A stretch of 64,000 nt of DNA, taken from Megalopta genalis (taxonomy: Eukaryota; Arthropoda; Insecta; Hymenoptera; Halictidae). The position numbers and the translations under genes were made by a program. Shown in pieces: positions 1-10,393 of the stretch. Numbering within the stretch: the stretch's first letter is position 1; every line of letters starts with the position of its first letter. Below the pieces are notes generated by a model, which saw only the letters and a list, made by a program, of their open reading frames with translations, was not told the DNA's origin and ran no database searches. Location: positions 124,001 to 188,000 of the forward strand of contig NC_135027.1 in NCBI RefSeq assembly GCF_051020955.1. Direction: 5' to 3'.

Positions 1-177
1 TAGGGCTCGATAGTGCTAGCGTTAATATTGTATTAATTTTATAAACAATATATTCTTGTGAGAATCTGACGGACTCCGTGCCATTATTGTCGTCATTTTG
101 TAAGCCTTCGGTTGAGCGTTTGAATAATAAATATTATCTAAACTATTACTATATTCTACATTGATCTGTTATCAGTC
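1..177. other. Left-edge non-coding sequence, probable intron
   Basis: AT-rich sequence with no splice-bounded open frame on the minus strand. It should be intron between coding exon 5 (ending at 963) and the next exon of the PEAK-like gene, which would lie beyond the left edge. This is inferred from the open phase-1 end of exon 5. Confidence 0.5.
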
Positions 178-437
178 GAGAGACAGCGAGAAAGAGAGAG
201 ACGGAGAGAGACAAAGAGGAAGAAGAGAAAGAGAGAAAGAGAGAAGAAGAAAAAGAGAGAAAGAAAGAAAATAAGAGAAGGAGAGATGAAGAGAAAGAGA
301 GAAAGAAAGAAAATAAGAGAAGGAGAGATGAAGAGAAAGAGAGAAAGAAAGAAAATAAGAGAAGGAGAGAAGAAGAGAAAGAGAGAAGGAGAAAAAGAAA
401 AAGAAAGCGAGGAGAAGAGAAAGAGAGGGAGGGAGAG
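178..437. repeat. Purine (GA/GAAA) minisatellite, 42-bp unit
   Basis: The plus strand is almost purely A and G. It contains about three near-identical 42-bp units starting near 239, 281 and 323, with a degenerate fourth from 365. Each unit has the pattern GAGAGATGAAG...AAAATAAGAGAAG. It is low-complexity DNA, and open frames across it (Ser/Leu/Phe-rich on the minus strand) are artefacts of the repeat. Confidence 0.9.
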
Positions 438-962
438 CAAAAGAATTCCTAAAGAACCGTAACGTCTCAGTTTCCATGAAAGCACAGCGAACGCCCAGCT
501 ATCGTGCACGAAATCAAAGTGTTCCGTATCAGGGCAACTCACCCCGCTGCCAAAAAGAAGCCACCGCAGAAGTCCCCTGAAATCGCAGGACGCTCCAGCA
601 AGATTCGCGATAAGGTGACTCCGTGCATCCCGGACACTTCACGACGATCGAACGTCGACTCGACGAGACGAGACGAACGGTGATGATATACCGTCGCAGA
701 TAAAGGGGGGTCGGTCGTGGGTTATTCGAAGGTCAACCGGCGGTCATCCAGCGACAGGATCGTTCCCGAATACTCGTAGCAACGCGCGCGACGGTACAGA
801 AACAAACAAAAAAAAAAACAAAAAATAATCGAAAACAACGAAACGGTAGAAAGATAAAAATAAAGAGGAAGCAGCTGGCGCGAGGATTCGTGTGAGTATG
901 GCTGTTACAACATCGAGACTTGCCGTGGTTCCATTAGTTACATTGTATGGGCCTGAACTTAC
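438..962. other. Intronic sequence downstream of coding exon 5
   Basis: On the minus strand this begins with the exon 5 donor GTAAGT (962-957). If the intron were retained, the frame would read about eight more residues and stop near 934, so a short truncated isoform is conceivable. I see no further PEAK-family exon. An A-rich run lies at 806-830. Confidence 0.5.
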
Positions 963-1214
963 CCAGATTCGCGTAAATCGAGTCTGAGGTGGTCGAGGCT
1001 GCCGGCTGCCAGGACGACGACGACGACGAGGACGATGACGAAGAGGAGACGGACGACGGGGACGACGATTTCGTGGACTTTTCGCTTCGAGACGGAAGCT
1101 GCTTGGTCTCGACCCGCGGTGGCGGCGGTCGGACCGGTTTGCTGGATGGATCCAGCCGGGGCCAATCCTCCAGGGACTGGTTCCGCGGCGGTGGCGGTGG
1201 TTTGCCTGGTCTCA
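963..1214 (-). CDS. PEAK1/PRAG1-like: PEAK1/PRAG1 homologue, coding exon 5 (proline-rich, poly-Ser, YANLG motif)
   Basis: This exon continues the scaffold part of the pseudokinase-family protein (residues ~829-913). The acceptor is GATTACAG before 1214 and the donor is CTGG|GTAAGT at 963. Both boundaries are phase 1, matching exon 4. In order it holds a polyproline segment (KPPPPPRNQ, ~833-841), a second one (RPPPPR, ~857-862), a pure run of 12 serines (885-896), and DSIYANLG ending at the donor. Tyr909-Ala-Asn911 fits the pY-x-N consensus for Grb2-type SH2 domains. Vertebrate PEAK1 and PEAK3 carry a comparable YSNLG motif. The proline segments are potential SH3 ligands. The serine run is coded by TCG/TCC/AGC codons and is probably length-variable. 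The kinase-like exons are expected beyond position 1. Confidence 0.87.
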
Positions 1215-1519
1215 CTGTAATCACCCAGAAATATCGCGGACCTGTTAGGGATTTTCACGTTTTAACACGTGGCACCCAGGGAATTTAACCTAGACCCTCT
1301 AAAACGAACGGTTTCTCTTCAAGCATCCAGCTAACTCGTTTACAGTTTCGACGTGCCGGGTCAAGATAATGTTAAAACCGCGAAATCTATTTCGAGACAG
1401 CTGCTAGAATGCTTTCAGTTACCGCCTAATGTGTGCACAGTTTTGCTACAATTCCTGAAATGTTCGCGGGAAAATGCAGCTGACAACAAAGTAGACCGAA
1501 GACTGCACGCTTTAAATAT
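1215..1519 (-). other. Intron 4 of the PEAK-like gene, 3' part
   Basis: This is the downstream end of the 1252-bp intron (1215-2466) between coding exons 4 and 5. It carries the acceptor at 1215-1216 and is otherwise unique-looking sequence with no feature. Confidence 0.7.
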
Positions 1520-1905
1520 TTAACACACGATCGAGACGAACATCTTTTATGGACAGCAAAATCGAGGCAATAATAGTACACTGGAATGTTTGAAAATAGA
1601 GTAAGAAGTTTAAACTTCTTCTAAAACCTTGATTAATGATGTGAACATTTTTCTTCCATATTTTAATTCAACCCATAAAACGATGCTCTGAAAACTGTCC
1701 ACTTCAAACATCTAGTACATCGTCGAGATAAATGAAATATCCTGCATGAACAGCAGTTATTGGAGCAATAATAGAGCAATAATTGGAGCACTGTAATGTT
1801 TAAAAATAGTCTAAGAAGTCAACACTTCCTTCTAAAACCTTGATTAATGACGTGAACATTTTTCTTCCACAGTTTAGTTCAACCCCTACAAGGATACCCT
1901 AAATA
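1520..1905. repeat. Repeat B, tandem dimer (~230-bp unit) inside intron 4
   Basis: Two diverged copies lie head to tail (about 1520-1740 and 1741-1905, continuing after 2096). Both contain a block reading CTTCTAAAACCTTGATTAATG followed by GTGAACATTTTTCTTCCA and then a CTGTCCACTTC block. A third copy lies inverted at 25787-25942. The second copy is interrupted by the short inverted-repeat element at 1906-2096, and the first is not. No coding potential is visible. Confidence 0.8.
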
Positions 1906-2096
1906 CAGTAAATTCTCCTTAATTGACTCTCGGATTGTACACAAAAATGGACAATTTGGAAAGAGAAGATACAATTACAGTTACCGATTGCCAATGACTA
2001 TAAAAACGAGCCGCGAGGCTCGAATAATCGTATCTCCTCTTCTCAAATTATCCATTTTTGTTCACAATCTAAGCGTGAATTAGTGACAATTTCCTG
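1906..2096. mobile_element. MITE family A, copy 1 (TA-flanked, CAGTAAATTCTCC termini)
   Basis: Imperfect palindrome of about 191 bp preceded by TA. The left end reads CAGTAAATTCTCCTTAATTG, and the reverse complement of the right end is a diverged version. Inside, ACAAAAATGGACAATTTGG pairs with AAATTATCCATTTTTGT. The centre holds the CGAGCCGCGAGGCTCG hairpin. It has no open frame. A TA duplication with CAG termini suggests a Tc1/mariner-type non-autonomous element. The family name is an inference. Confidence 0.8.
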
Positions 2097-2466
2097 TCCA
2101 CTTCGAACATTTCGAGCATCATTAATATCAATAAAACGCTCTTGTCAAGGAACGAACCAACAATTGCACATCGTGGTACTCTATACTAGTACAAAAACTC
2201 AGGTTTCCTTCTAGAGCCTCTACATAATCAAATATTTATCCTCGGAAAGGGCCCGTTCGCCGATGAGCATCAAGAAGAATAATTGCACGAAACCGAACGA
2301 GTGCCAGAGTCCTCGGACAATATAAAGACCGACGTGGATCTAGGTAATCCAAGACTCGAGGGAATCGCGAGTTATGAAGCCCTGGAATCCAGGCGACCAT
2401 TCTTCCCCGAGATCTGCATGAATAGAGAGCTCCAGGTATCAATATATTATCGAGAAGTATACTCAC

Positions 2467-3402
2467 CGGCCGCGTGAGCTCCAGGGGACAACGGGGACCG
2501 GGTAGCTTTCGCATCGTTTCTAGGTCCGCAGGAATCAGGTTGATCTTCGCTTATCCTGCTGATCCGGTCGTTGCCCACCACCTCGACAGCGGCGCCGTCG
2601 AGTTCCAGAGGATGGATGATCTCCAGCCTTGGTTTCGGTTGCGGCGTCGACGGGATCTCGTCGGTTCTGCCGGACCCGTGGCCGCTGACCATGTCCACAT
2701 CCTTCCTCGAGCCCATCCTGAGGAACCTCTTCAAGGAGAAGCGCGATCTGCCACGTTTCTTCTCCTCCCTGACTTCTTGGCCGTTCGTCAGGCTGTCCTG
2801 GGACAGAGAGATCGTTCTCCTGGACGCGGGGTCCGAAGTTTGAGCGCTGGTAGGGTCCGGTAGCTCGGAGACCGCTTTCCGGAACTTGGGGCTGCAGGAG
2901 GAGGCTCTCTCCCTCTTCTCTTTCTCCCTAACCACCGGTGAGTCCGACTTGAACGTCGCGATAGGGTTTCTAGCGAACAATGTCGCACTCGGCGTTAATT
3001 CCTCCGCAGGCTCCGCTGCCGGAGGCTTGGGCGCCATTCTTCGCTTGTTAGGCGAGCGAACGGACTCCGCAGCCGGAGCCTGCGAGTCCAAGGCCTCCTC
3101 TTCTACGTCCAGGTCCTCGGGATCTCCACCTTCTACCGCCTGATCTCTAGGAGAGTTCGTCGGAGACGGATTTATCTTGCTTCCCGAAGACACTTTCGGC
3201 GAACCCTGGCTCGGCTTGGAAGACTCGATGTCCTGGCTGAGTGGAGGGTGCTGTAGCCTGCTAGACTGAGCGGCCTTGGTCTCAGAATCTCGTGGAAGAT
3301 TGTCGAATACTCCGCGAGTCTGGTCCGTCAGTTCCTCGAGCTTGTCTTTGCTGGATTGTCGGGGATTGTTTGTCTGGTCCTGCGCAGGTCGACCGCTCGC
3401 AC
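2467..3402 (-). CDS. PEAK1/PRAG1-like: PEAK1/PRAG1 homologue, coding exon 4 (basic Arg/Phe patch, SH3-like motifs)
   Basis: This exon encodes residues ~517-829. The acceptor ATTCTCAG|GT at 3402 has a plausible CTAAT branch site just before it, and the donor is GGCCG|GTGAGT at 2467. Both ends are phase 1. The sequence is polar and disordered, with an acidic stretch (DPEDLDVEEE, ~610-619) followed by RRMAPKPP. The key segment is Lys/Arg/Phe-rich (SRFSLKRFLRMGSRK, ~736-750). Human PEAK1 has a similar basic aromatic patch upstream of its tyrosine motif. Serine sites such as RRTISLSQDS (~711-720) could be kinase or 14-3-3 targets, which is inferred. A second acceptor at 3379 would give a slightly shorter in-frame exon. 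Long plus-strand frames here are antisense shadows. Confidence 0.9.
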
Positions 3403-4727
3403 CTGAGAATTAGTCGCGACCGTGAACGCGGTGTAATTGGATGGCGCTATGGGGCGGTTGCCCGGCTCGTTTCCGTTAATTACAGAGCCAGATTAACGCC
3501 GCCGAGCGATCGTCTTATGAGTAATCATGGTATCCCGTTGCGGCGTCGGGATCATTGGATCGGGATTGATATTATCGGGGAATTAAACGGTTTCCGAGTC
3601 TTTGCCCGACACTGGCTGATCCGTTTAGACGCTCCGTGCGGTACTCTAAATTGACGCAGGTGTCATACCGAACTCCGGGATTTCGCAAAACGAAACGCGG
3701 GTCGCCGTTCGGCACGGTAACGAACAACTGCGAGCATGAGGGTAATAAGGAAACTCGGAAGACTGCGCCGAAACCCCGGAGACATTAAGACGAGAATTAG
3801 CTTCGAGGACGTCGTGTCGTTCTGTCGGATTCTTAATCATGCTTGGTAAGTTTGTTAGGCTAATGACGTTTTAACAGAAAATTGTTCTTAGCGACGAATC
3901 TGCGACGCCGAATCGCCTCTGGGCGTTGTCGGCGCTCGAAGTAGCTCGAATAAATGTGCAGCGAAGGGATTGGGAACGTTCGTTTGTTTATTTAACGGGA
4001 AACTTTCCACGAGCTCGGTGATCGTTAAATAAAAATTTTGGACCGAGCAGTTTTGTTCTTTTTCAACGAGTTACAAGTTGTTTTTAAAAATAGAATAGAA
4101 TTGGATATTGGCTGTAAAATGCTGGTAACTTGTTTGTTAAAAGGAGAGGTATTGTTTAAGGCTTCAGTGTAAGGTATTGTTTACTAACGATTCTGTTAAT
4201 TGTGTTAATCGTGTAAGGTGACAGGATAAGTTAGAATTCGTGAAACCGTACGGTGGCGCCATCAGGTGGAGAAACGCGTAAGTTTGCTCGTGAAAGAATG
4301 CTTTCCGCAAAATATTAATTTCTTCGACAATACTTGGATCAATCGATGCACAAATTAGCTGAAAAAAATCTCCATGAATCCAATTATCGACTGCAAATAC
4401 AATATTTCCATTTGCTGCGATCGAACGCTTGCATTCAAGCCGCAAAGATGGCAGAGGTATCCCGAGACATTAATCAGAATAATTTCTTTGATTGATTGTA
4501 CATTTTTATACACGTGTCCATCGTCATAAATTAGTTTATAAAAATCAATGGAGAAACTTAATTTCACCGGCCGACAGGTTCTTCCTACCAATCAATAAAA
4601 TAGCAACATCGACAATTCATAATTAACTTAATATTCTTCTAATATTTGAGCTACTCAGCCCACGGATGCCTTCTCCTATTTCATCCCAAAATGATCTTCT
4701 CTACCTTAAACGGAGAAATAACCGCAC
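3403..4727 (-). other. Intron 3 of the PEAK-like gene (1325 bp)
   Basis: AT-rich intron between coding exons 3 and 4. It contains a 93-residue minus-strand open frame (4164-4445) that matches no family I know and has no splice support, so I treat it as chance. No repeat was recognised. Confidence 0.7.
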
Positions 4728-5610
4728 CTGTGCTCTGACTGGTTCTGGATGTCGCCGCGTGGCTCTTCTTCAAGTTACCCTCTGCCACAACCGTATTCTT
4801 GGCCCCGAAATTAGCCGGTTTCTGTGGCACAACGGGCTTGACTTTCAGCTCCGCGTTCACCGCGCCATGAAGAAAGGAGGGCCTGGGTTCGGTGGTGATG
4901 ATCGGCTTGCCAGTCTCTCCCTGAAGAAGCGGCCTAGCCTCGATACTCGGCGGCGGGCTCCTCGGAAGCGCAGGGGGTTCTGTCATTTCCTCCTCATCGG
5001 CCCTGCCATCCGGTTCCCCAGCCATCTCGCGGCTCTCCTCGCAGCTGAATCTTTTTTCAGAGACCTCGGCCTCCATCTTGCGCAGCTCAGCCAGCGAGGA
5101 GTCCTCGTTACCATGCGACACCGTGATCTTGTTCGTCTCCTTGCCCTGGATCATGGGCCTGTCGCTCTCCGCAGCCTCCTCGGTGTCGTTTTTCGTGAAC
5201 GGCGTCAACGTTAACTCGATACCCCTGTCCGACCCTTTGCTCTTTGATCTGCAAATCTCCGGTGACCTTCTCGCCGCTTTAGCACCCTCGTAGTCGATCT
5301 TGCCGCCGTTCTGAGAAGCCTGGGACGCGCACTTCGGCTTCTCGTTATCCGGCTTCTTGGTCGCAGGACTCCGAGCAACGTTCCCGAATTTCTTGTCCGG
5401 TTTACCAGCATCCAAGATCCGTTCGACTTCGGATGCCTTGTCCTTGCCGTCCTCGCTCTCTGTAGACTCTCCACGCTGCATCGCCGAAATTAGGTTGTTC
5501 GTGATCAAAGGAAGGTCCACGATCTTCTCCATGCCCGAGGAGTACTTCCCCTCCTTCCTATCATCCTTCTTCGCTTCGATTTCCGGCTTCTTCGGCAGCT
5601 TCAGCGTCGT
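4728..5610 (-). CDS. PEAK1/PRAG1-like: PEAK1/PRAG1 homologue, coding exon 3 (disordered scaffold)
   Basis: This exon encodes residues 223-516 plus the first base of codon 517. The acceptor is CTTCCACAG|ACG at 5610 (phase 0) and the preferred donor is CACAG|GTGCGG at 4728 (phase 1). An alternative donor AAG|GTAGAG at 4705 is phase 0. The protein is lysine/glutamate-rich and lacks a folded-domain signature. It includes IELTLTPFTKND (TPF at 358-360), which resembles a segment in exon 2, then proline clusters that look like SH3 ligands (PPALPR at 434-439 followed by SPPP, and VVPQKP at 482-487) and a tyrosine in KIDYEG (~329). The role is presumably docking of adaptors, as in vertebrate PEAK proteins. 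That function is inferred from family membership. Confidence 0.86.
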
Positions 5611-6321
5611 CTGTGGAAGATCCGAGAAGGTTCGAGTGATGCAAGTTAGACCGTGACTTTGGTAAATGGGGAAATAGATTGTTGGACTGCTCGTGCAACT
5701 GGGAAGACTGTGTATTCGATTCCAGAAACTTCATTCAACGAGGAAATATGAATCTTTGCCACGAATTTATTGGATTATCAATGATGTGAGAAAGTGCTCA
5801 ATTTTTGACCTGCAACTTCATTGATAAATGCAGTACTTTCTGCTTACGATAAGCTCGCCAATTCTTTGCTAAAAATTACTTCGGAGAAGAAGGAACAATC
5901 TATTTATATTATTAAGGATTTCCAAGTGTAATCCTAAAGAGGAAATTCTATTAATCCTAACATGCTTGAGGGAGGGTTCAAAAATGTTCACAGAACTTTA
6001 AACATGTATTTTTGTTCCAACAATGTCCTTCCATTAATTTTTTATATTTTACTTTTGCAGCTCCCCAAACGTATTATTTAACAGTGTCGTATAAACAAAG
6101 AGATCTGAATCAGAAAAGAATAATATTTACAGCACTTTGTCTTACGTGGACACGAAATGATCCTCCCTCCTCCCTCCTTAAACTTTAAATCTTCGAATAC
6201 ATTAACTATCTCAGATCTAATAAAACTGTGTCTATAAATTCGAAGCTGCTAGCAGTTCCAGATCGTGGACAGTGAAACATCGCGAATGAAAATTGAGGGA
6301 ATGCGGCAGAGAAATGCTCAC
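5611..6321 (-). other. Intron 2 of the PEAK-like gene (711 bp)
   Basis: Bounded by donor GAG|GTGAGC (after 6322) and acceptor CCACAG (before 5610). AT-rich, with no repeat or RNA gene recognised. Confidence 0.75.
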
Positions 6322-6828
6322 CTCCAATTTATCACCGTTCTCGGCAATCTTGTGCTTGGCGGGGCTCGAGGATCCATTGACGAATCCATTGATCTTCCTA
6401 TCAGCGGGCCTCCTCGCAGTGGGCAAGGTCTCGTCGCCGCCGAACGGCGTCACAGAGACCAGCAACGTGGTCTTCTTGCCCTCCGAGTCCTTCTGTATCC
6501 TCCCGAGCATCAGCGACGCGAAGGATCTCGTCGCGGACGAGGATTTCGGCGTCTCGTTCGCCGTCACGACCGCTGTCAAGTTAGCGGTGATCGTGTTGAA
6601 GTTGGTGTTGGCTCGTGTCAAGTTTCCCAGGGCGCGCTCCTCCTCGCTGTCTGGCAGCGCGTCGTCCTCCGTGCCGAACGACTCGGCGAAGTCCTGCTCG
6701 TCGTCCTCCTCGTCGTCCGAGAAGACGTCGTCGCCGCCATAACCGATTATCTCCGTTAGACATTCCGGGAACGCGACTGCCTTTTTCTTCTGGTCCTTCT
6801 GGCCGATCGCCTTGCTTCGCAGGATACC
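6322..6828 (-). CDS. PEAK1/PRAG1-like: PEAK1/PRAG1 homologue, coding exon 2 (acidic region)
   Basis: This exon encodes residues 54-222 with phase 0 at both ends. The acceptor is TTGTTCCCAG|GGT at 6828 and the donor is TTGGAG|GTGAGC at 6322. It starts with a basic stretch (KDQKKKAVAFPE, 64-75), then LTEIIGYGGDD (77-87) and a strongly acidic block (SDDEEDDEQD, 90-99, continuing to ~118). A hydrophobic TLLVSVTPFGGDE segment (174-186, TPF at 180-182) resembles the TPF segment in exon 3. The region is otherwise Asn/Thr/Ser-rich and likely disordered. Its exact phase-0 join to exon 1 supports the gene model across the 8.1-kb intron. Long plus-strand frames in this interval are antisense shadows. 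Confidence 0.9.
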
Positions 6829-6915
6829 CTGGGAACAACGAAGCAACGTGAACAGCTATTCTTTTCGACGGCGTCTAGGCTGCTCGGTCAAAAATGGTCG
6901 GAGCTTTTCTCTCGC
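6829..6915 (-). other. Intron 1 of the PEAK-like gene, 3' end
   Basis: Polypyrimidine tract and acceptor region of the ~8.1-kb intron (6829-14919), lying directly between coding exon 2 and a TTAA-flanked element. Confidence 0.75.
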
Positions 6916-7156
6916 TTAACCCTTTCACAGGCAGTGGAAAGTAAGCTTCCCGCCCACTTTCAGTGCGCATATGGACACCAAATATTCGTTGAAATGTGAT
7001 AGGTCCCATGTGATAGGTCCCATCACCCCTAATTTTGAGGGGTGAGAAATGAAAAATAACAGGAAAGCGAATAACAGCTGCATTGCTATAAAATTATGGT
7101 AAGCGAATGTGTTCCAATCTTTTCGAAAATTCATATCACGCTCATAAAAGGGTTAA
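6916..7156. mobile_element. TTAA-flanked short inverted-repeat element T1 (piggyBac-like MITE)
   Basis: TTAA occurs at both ends (6916-6919 and 7153-7156) with termini TTAACCCTTTCA and, reverse-complemented, TTAACCCTTTTA. Length is 241 bp including the duplicated TTAA. The interior contains a small hairpin (CACCCCTAATTTTGAGGGGTG) and a repeated GATAGGTCCCAT, with no gene. The TTAA target duplication is the hallmark of the piggyBac superfamily, so this is probably a non-autonomous relative. Confidence 0.65.
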
Positions 7157-10100
7157 AGTGATCCTCGAATGTCACGGTAATTTTAGCTTGTATCGAGAGA
7201 CGTTTCTGAGGAAGCAAAGCAAGTTAATTGTGCTTATTTCAACGATCGTGCAATCGCAATGCATTTTTAACAAACAGCACGTAGCACAAGTTGGATTGTC
7301 AAGGTATTATCTTTCGCTAAAATGATCTAGAAAATTTTGATCTTCCTTTAGATGTCCAGCACCCTTCCATAAGTCCGTCAATGTAGGCGATCATGCTATG
7401 AAAGTATTTCTAGGCCAAGGATCTTGTCGAATAAACAGTAGACATTCCAAGCCATGAATGAAACTGATCAACAACCGATGTCCGAAAGTGCCCCCGGCGA
7501 AAAGAAAGACTGTCACTGTGATGAAGCGTGCGGCGAGGCCAGTTATGATCACATTAGTCCCGGGGAACGCAGAAACGAGAGACTCATCCGAGTTTATCAG
7601 CCGGCCGACAGCACCGAATTAAGATGCAATCGTCAGTGAAATGAAGTCGGAGCTCGTCAGACAGCTCTTAACCGAAGACACGGTCTGATTCTAGCCAACC
7701 GCGTCCGTGAAACGGGGTTTATGTAAATGTCGAATCTAGACGGAATGTGTCGTCTTGCCAGGTTCATCGATCAATCTCTCCGTTCATTTTCGTCGTGGCC
7801 TTCAGTCGAACGCCGAAGCACACCGATTCTACAACGAACTTTCCTTGGGAAGACCGAGGCTTTTAACGATCTGTCTATCAGGCGAAAATTAAAGGAGCAT
7901 ATCGTGCGAGCTATGCCCTGCGTGGTGGTGTTAGTAATTTCTTCCGGAAATGCACGGAGGTCGGAATTGAAATCGGCGACTTTTAGGGCCTCGTGGCACA
8001 TTTTTACAGAAACTCGGGGCAGTCGGCATAAAAAGACAACGCCCAGCATGCTGGTTTACATTAACATGAGTTCATAATAATGCTAGAACAAGAATGATGA
8101 CTTAACCTTTTTATTTCTGATTTTTTGCCAGCATTCGAAGGCAATTCGGAGGCCACATGTCACGATTCGACAGTCACGTACCTAGTATAGTGAATTCGCC
8201 CTAATTGACGCACCCATTCACACCGAAACAGACCATTTTTAGCAAGAAATTACACAGGCGTGGGACTAGCACAGCGAAATTCGCAGCAACCCGAAATGTG
8301 GCATTTCCTGGAGAAATGACTGTGCTTCCCATCGAATTTCCAGATTCGCTCGCGTTCCGGCACCCCGACTGGGAATTAAATATCGCCGGGCAACCGACGA
8401 CGACTTAACCAACGCGTAGCCGCTAACTATCCCCTGGTAATCCGTCTGATAACTCGGAAATCCGAAGAAATTCCAGATCTGTTTAAAAGGGGGGCCGAGG
8501 CGCGGCGTCGACCGCCGCCGACAGCCTTATCGTCCGCTGCCAGGAAATGAAAGTTCAGTCCCGAAGTTAAATACGGGCGGGGGTTAGCAGAGGCCACGGA
8601 AAGTCTATTTTTCCCCCCCTGAAACTTTCGGGGTGGTCAGCTGGCGTTAATGAAACCGTTGAATTATTCACTCGGTATTCCGCTCGCTTCGAATTTTCGT
8701 CGCGCAGCGGACGGGATACAAGCAGCCCATCGAATTACCTCTCTATACGGTTGCGGATCTTCGAGGACGCCGAGAACGTGCTCTGAAAGTACGCGTTTCA
8801 CTGCCAAGATTAAAAATTGGTGGTCTCTATCCCGCGTAGAAAATCATTTCATTACTGTGTTCTTCAATGTATTGGATTTTTCTGAAAGACGAAGAAAGGG
8901 GCGGACTCGTCTTTAAACGAGTATAGTGTTCTTTATGGGATAAATTGTTACTTGAGAATTAGTAGAATAAAGCAAAGGGTGATGTATGATACTTGATAAA
9001 GTGTAAATTAGGGTGGTTAAATTAATCTTTTGCAGAAACGTGAAGCTTTCGTGTCTTACAAAAAGAATAAATAAATTATAAATTAGCTCGAAATTGTCTG
9101 AACAATTAATTCGGTCAGTAAACAGTATAAATTTATTAACAATAATACTCCTCGTTTCTCACGATTAGGATAATGCTATATCACTATAATTTTGATCCTC
9201 TCATATACATGTACATCTTTAAGATTAATTTTATTTTCTCATCACAATTTATCTCCATGCCATTGTTAATGCCTCGTAACTAAGAAATTTAGTCGATTCA
9301 GTTTCTAGTTTTTAGTTTTGTTCAATCCTTAAACGATCTGTTCGAAGGGGCCATCATTTCGAAAAATAAAGGATGAAATAGTACAAGCAGAAAGTTCCGC
9401 AGAAATTCTCGAAAACTCCATTGAAACTTGCGATATCCCTATCTGAAACTTTTTGCACGAACTTCCAACAAAGTCTCCTTTAAAAATGAGGGACGGAAAT
9501 ACAGCCGGTAGAAGAAAAGTCCCGGTGAAATTCGCTAAAACTCCATATCGAAGCCCGAGGTTCCCTATGAAAATTCTCTCGGCCAACGTCATCGGAGAAG
9601 GGTGTATAAAATGCAAGAGAAAAGAAAAAAATGGTTGGATCGCACGAGAGGTTGACCGGCGGGGAGGAATTCGTGGCTAGGCGCTGACACGTTGGCCACC
9701 GCGGCGATAAAATCGCTCTCTCGTCACTCCGTTATCGTTCGAATTTCATAACAGCAGTCGGCGAACGCGACACGGCTACGTGTCGCCGAAACGACACAGC
9801 GAATTCTATCCGCTGGAACCGACGACTCGACAAAAGCGCGGCAACTTTCCGCCTTGAAGTGTCGCTCAGCCGGACGACTCCCTTTCCTTCGGCTCTCCCT
9901 CTTCCGAACGAGACCACTTTTCCGCGGACGCGTTTTATAGCGGGAATCCTTTCGCCGGATGTTATCGACATACTTGGATATCCTCCTCGCCGTGAAACCT
10001 CGCTACTTCCCATATTCTGTCGCCGAAATATCTCGGCGATTAGTCTCGGCGAAAGCGCCGGGCCGGTCGATAAGTCGCTCGCAACTTCTGCTTCAGGTGA

Positions 10101-10362
10101 AACGTTTACGTTTACGCGGATCGGTGTACGTTTCGGTGGGACGTTGTCGAATATGCGTGCGGAGTTCAGGACGATTTTGAACGGATCGAATCTTACGCTG
10201 TTATTCTATTTACTCTATTTAAAGCGTATTTAAAGCATCGTTTGAAATTGAGAAATTCTTGAAGCTGTCGCTTCGCTCTCTCTCAGCCAGACACTTTTAT
10301 AAAATATATTATAGAATATAATTTTTATATTTAATTTAATTTAATATAATTTTTTATTATTA

Positions 10363-10393
<31 letters not shown>

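Noticed and set aside
2474..2863. 129-codon plus-strand frame
   Set aside because: Antisense shadow of coding exon 4, whose minus-strand frame has splice sites and family motifs.
4164..4445. 93-codon minus-strand frame in intron 3
   Set aside because: It lies between well-supported exons, has no splice sites, and resembles no family.
4666..5214. 182-codon plus-strand frame
   Set aside because: Antisense shadow of coding exon 3.
6265..6759. 164-codon plus-strand frame
   Set aside because: Antisense shadow of coding exon 2.
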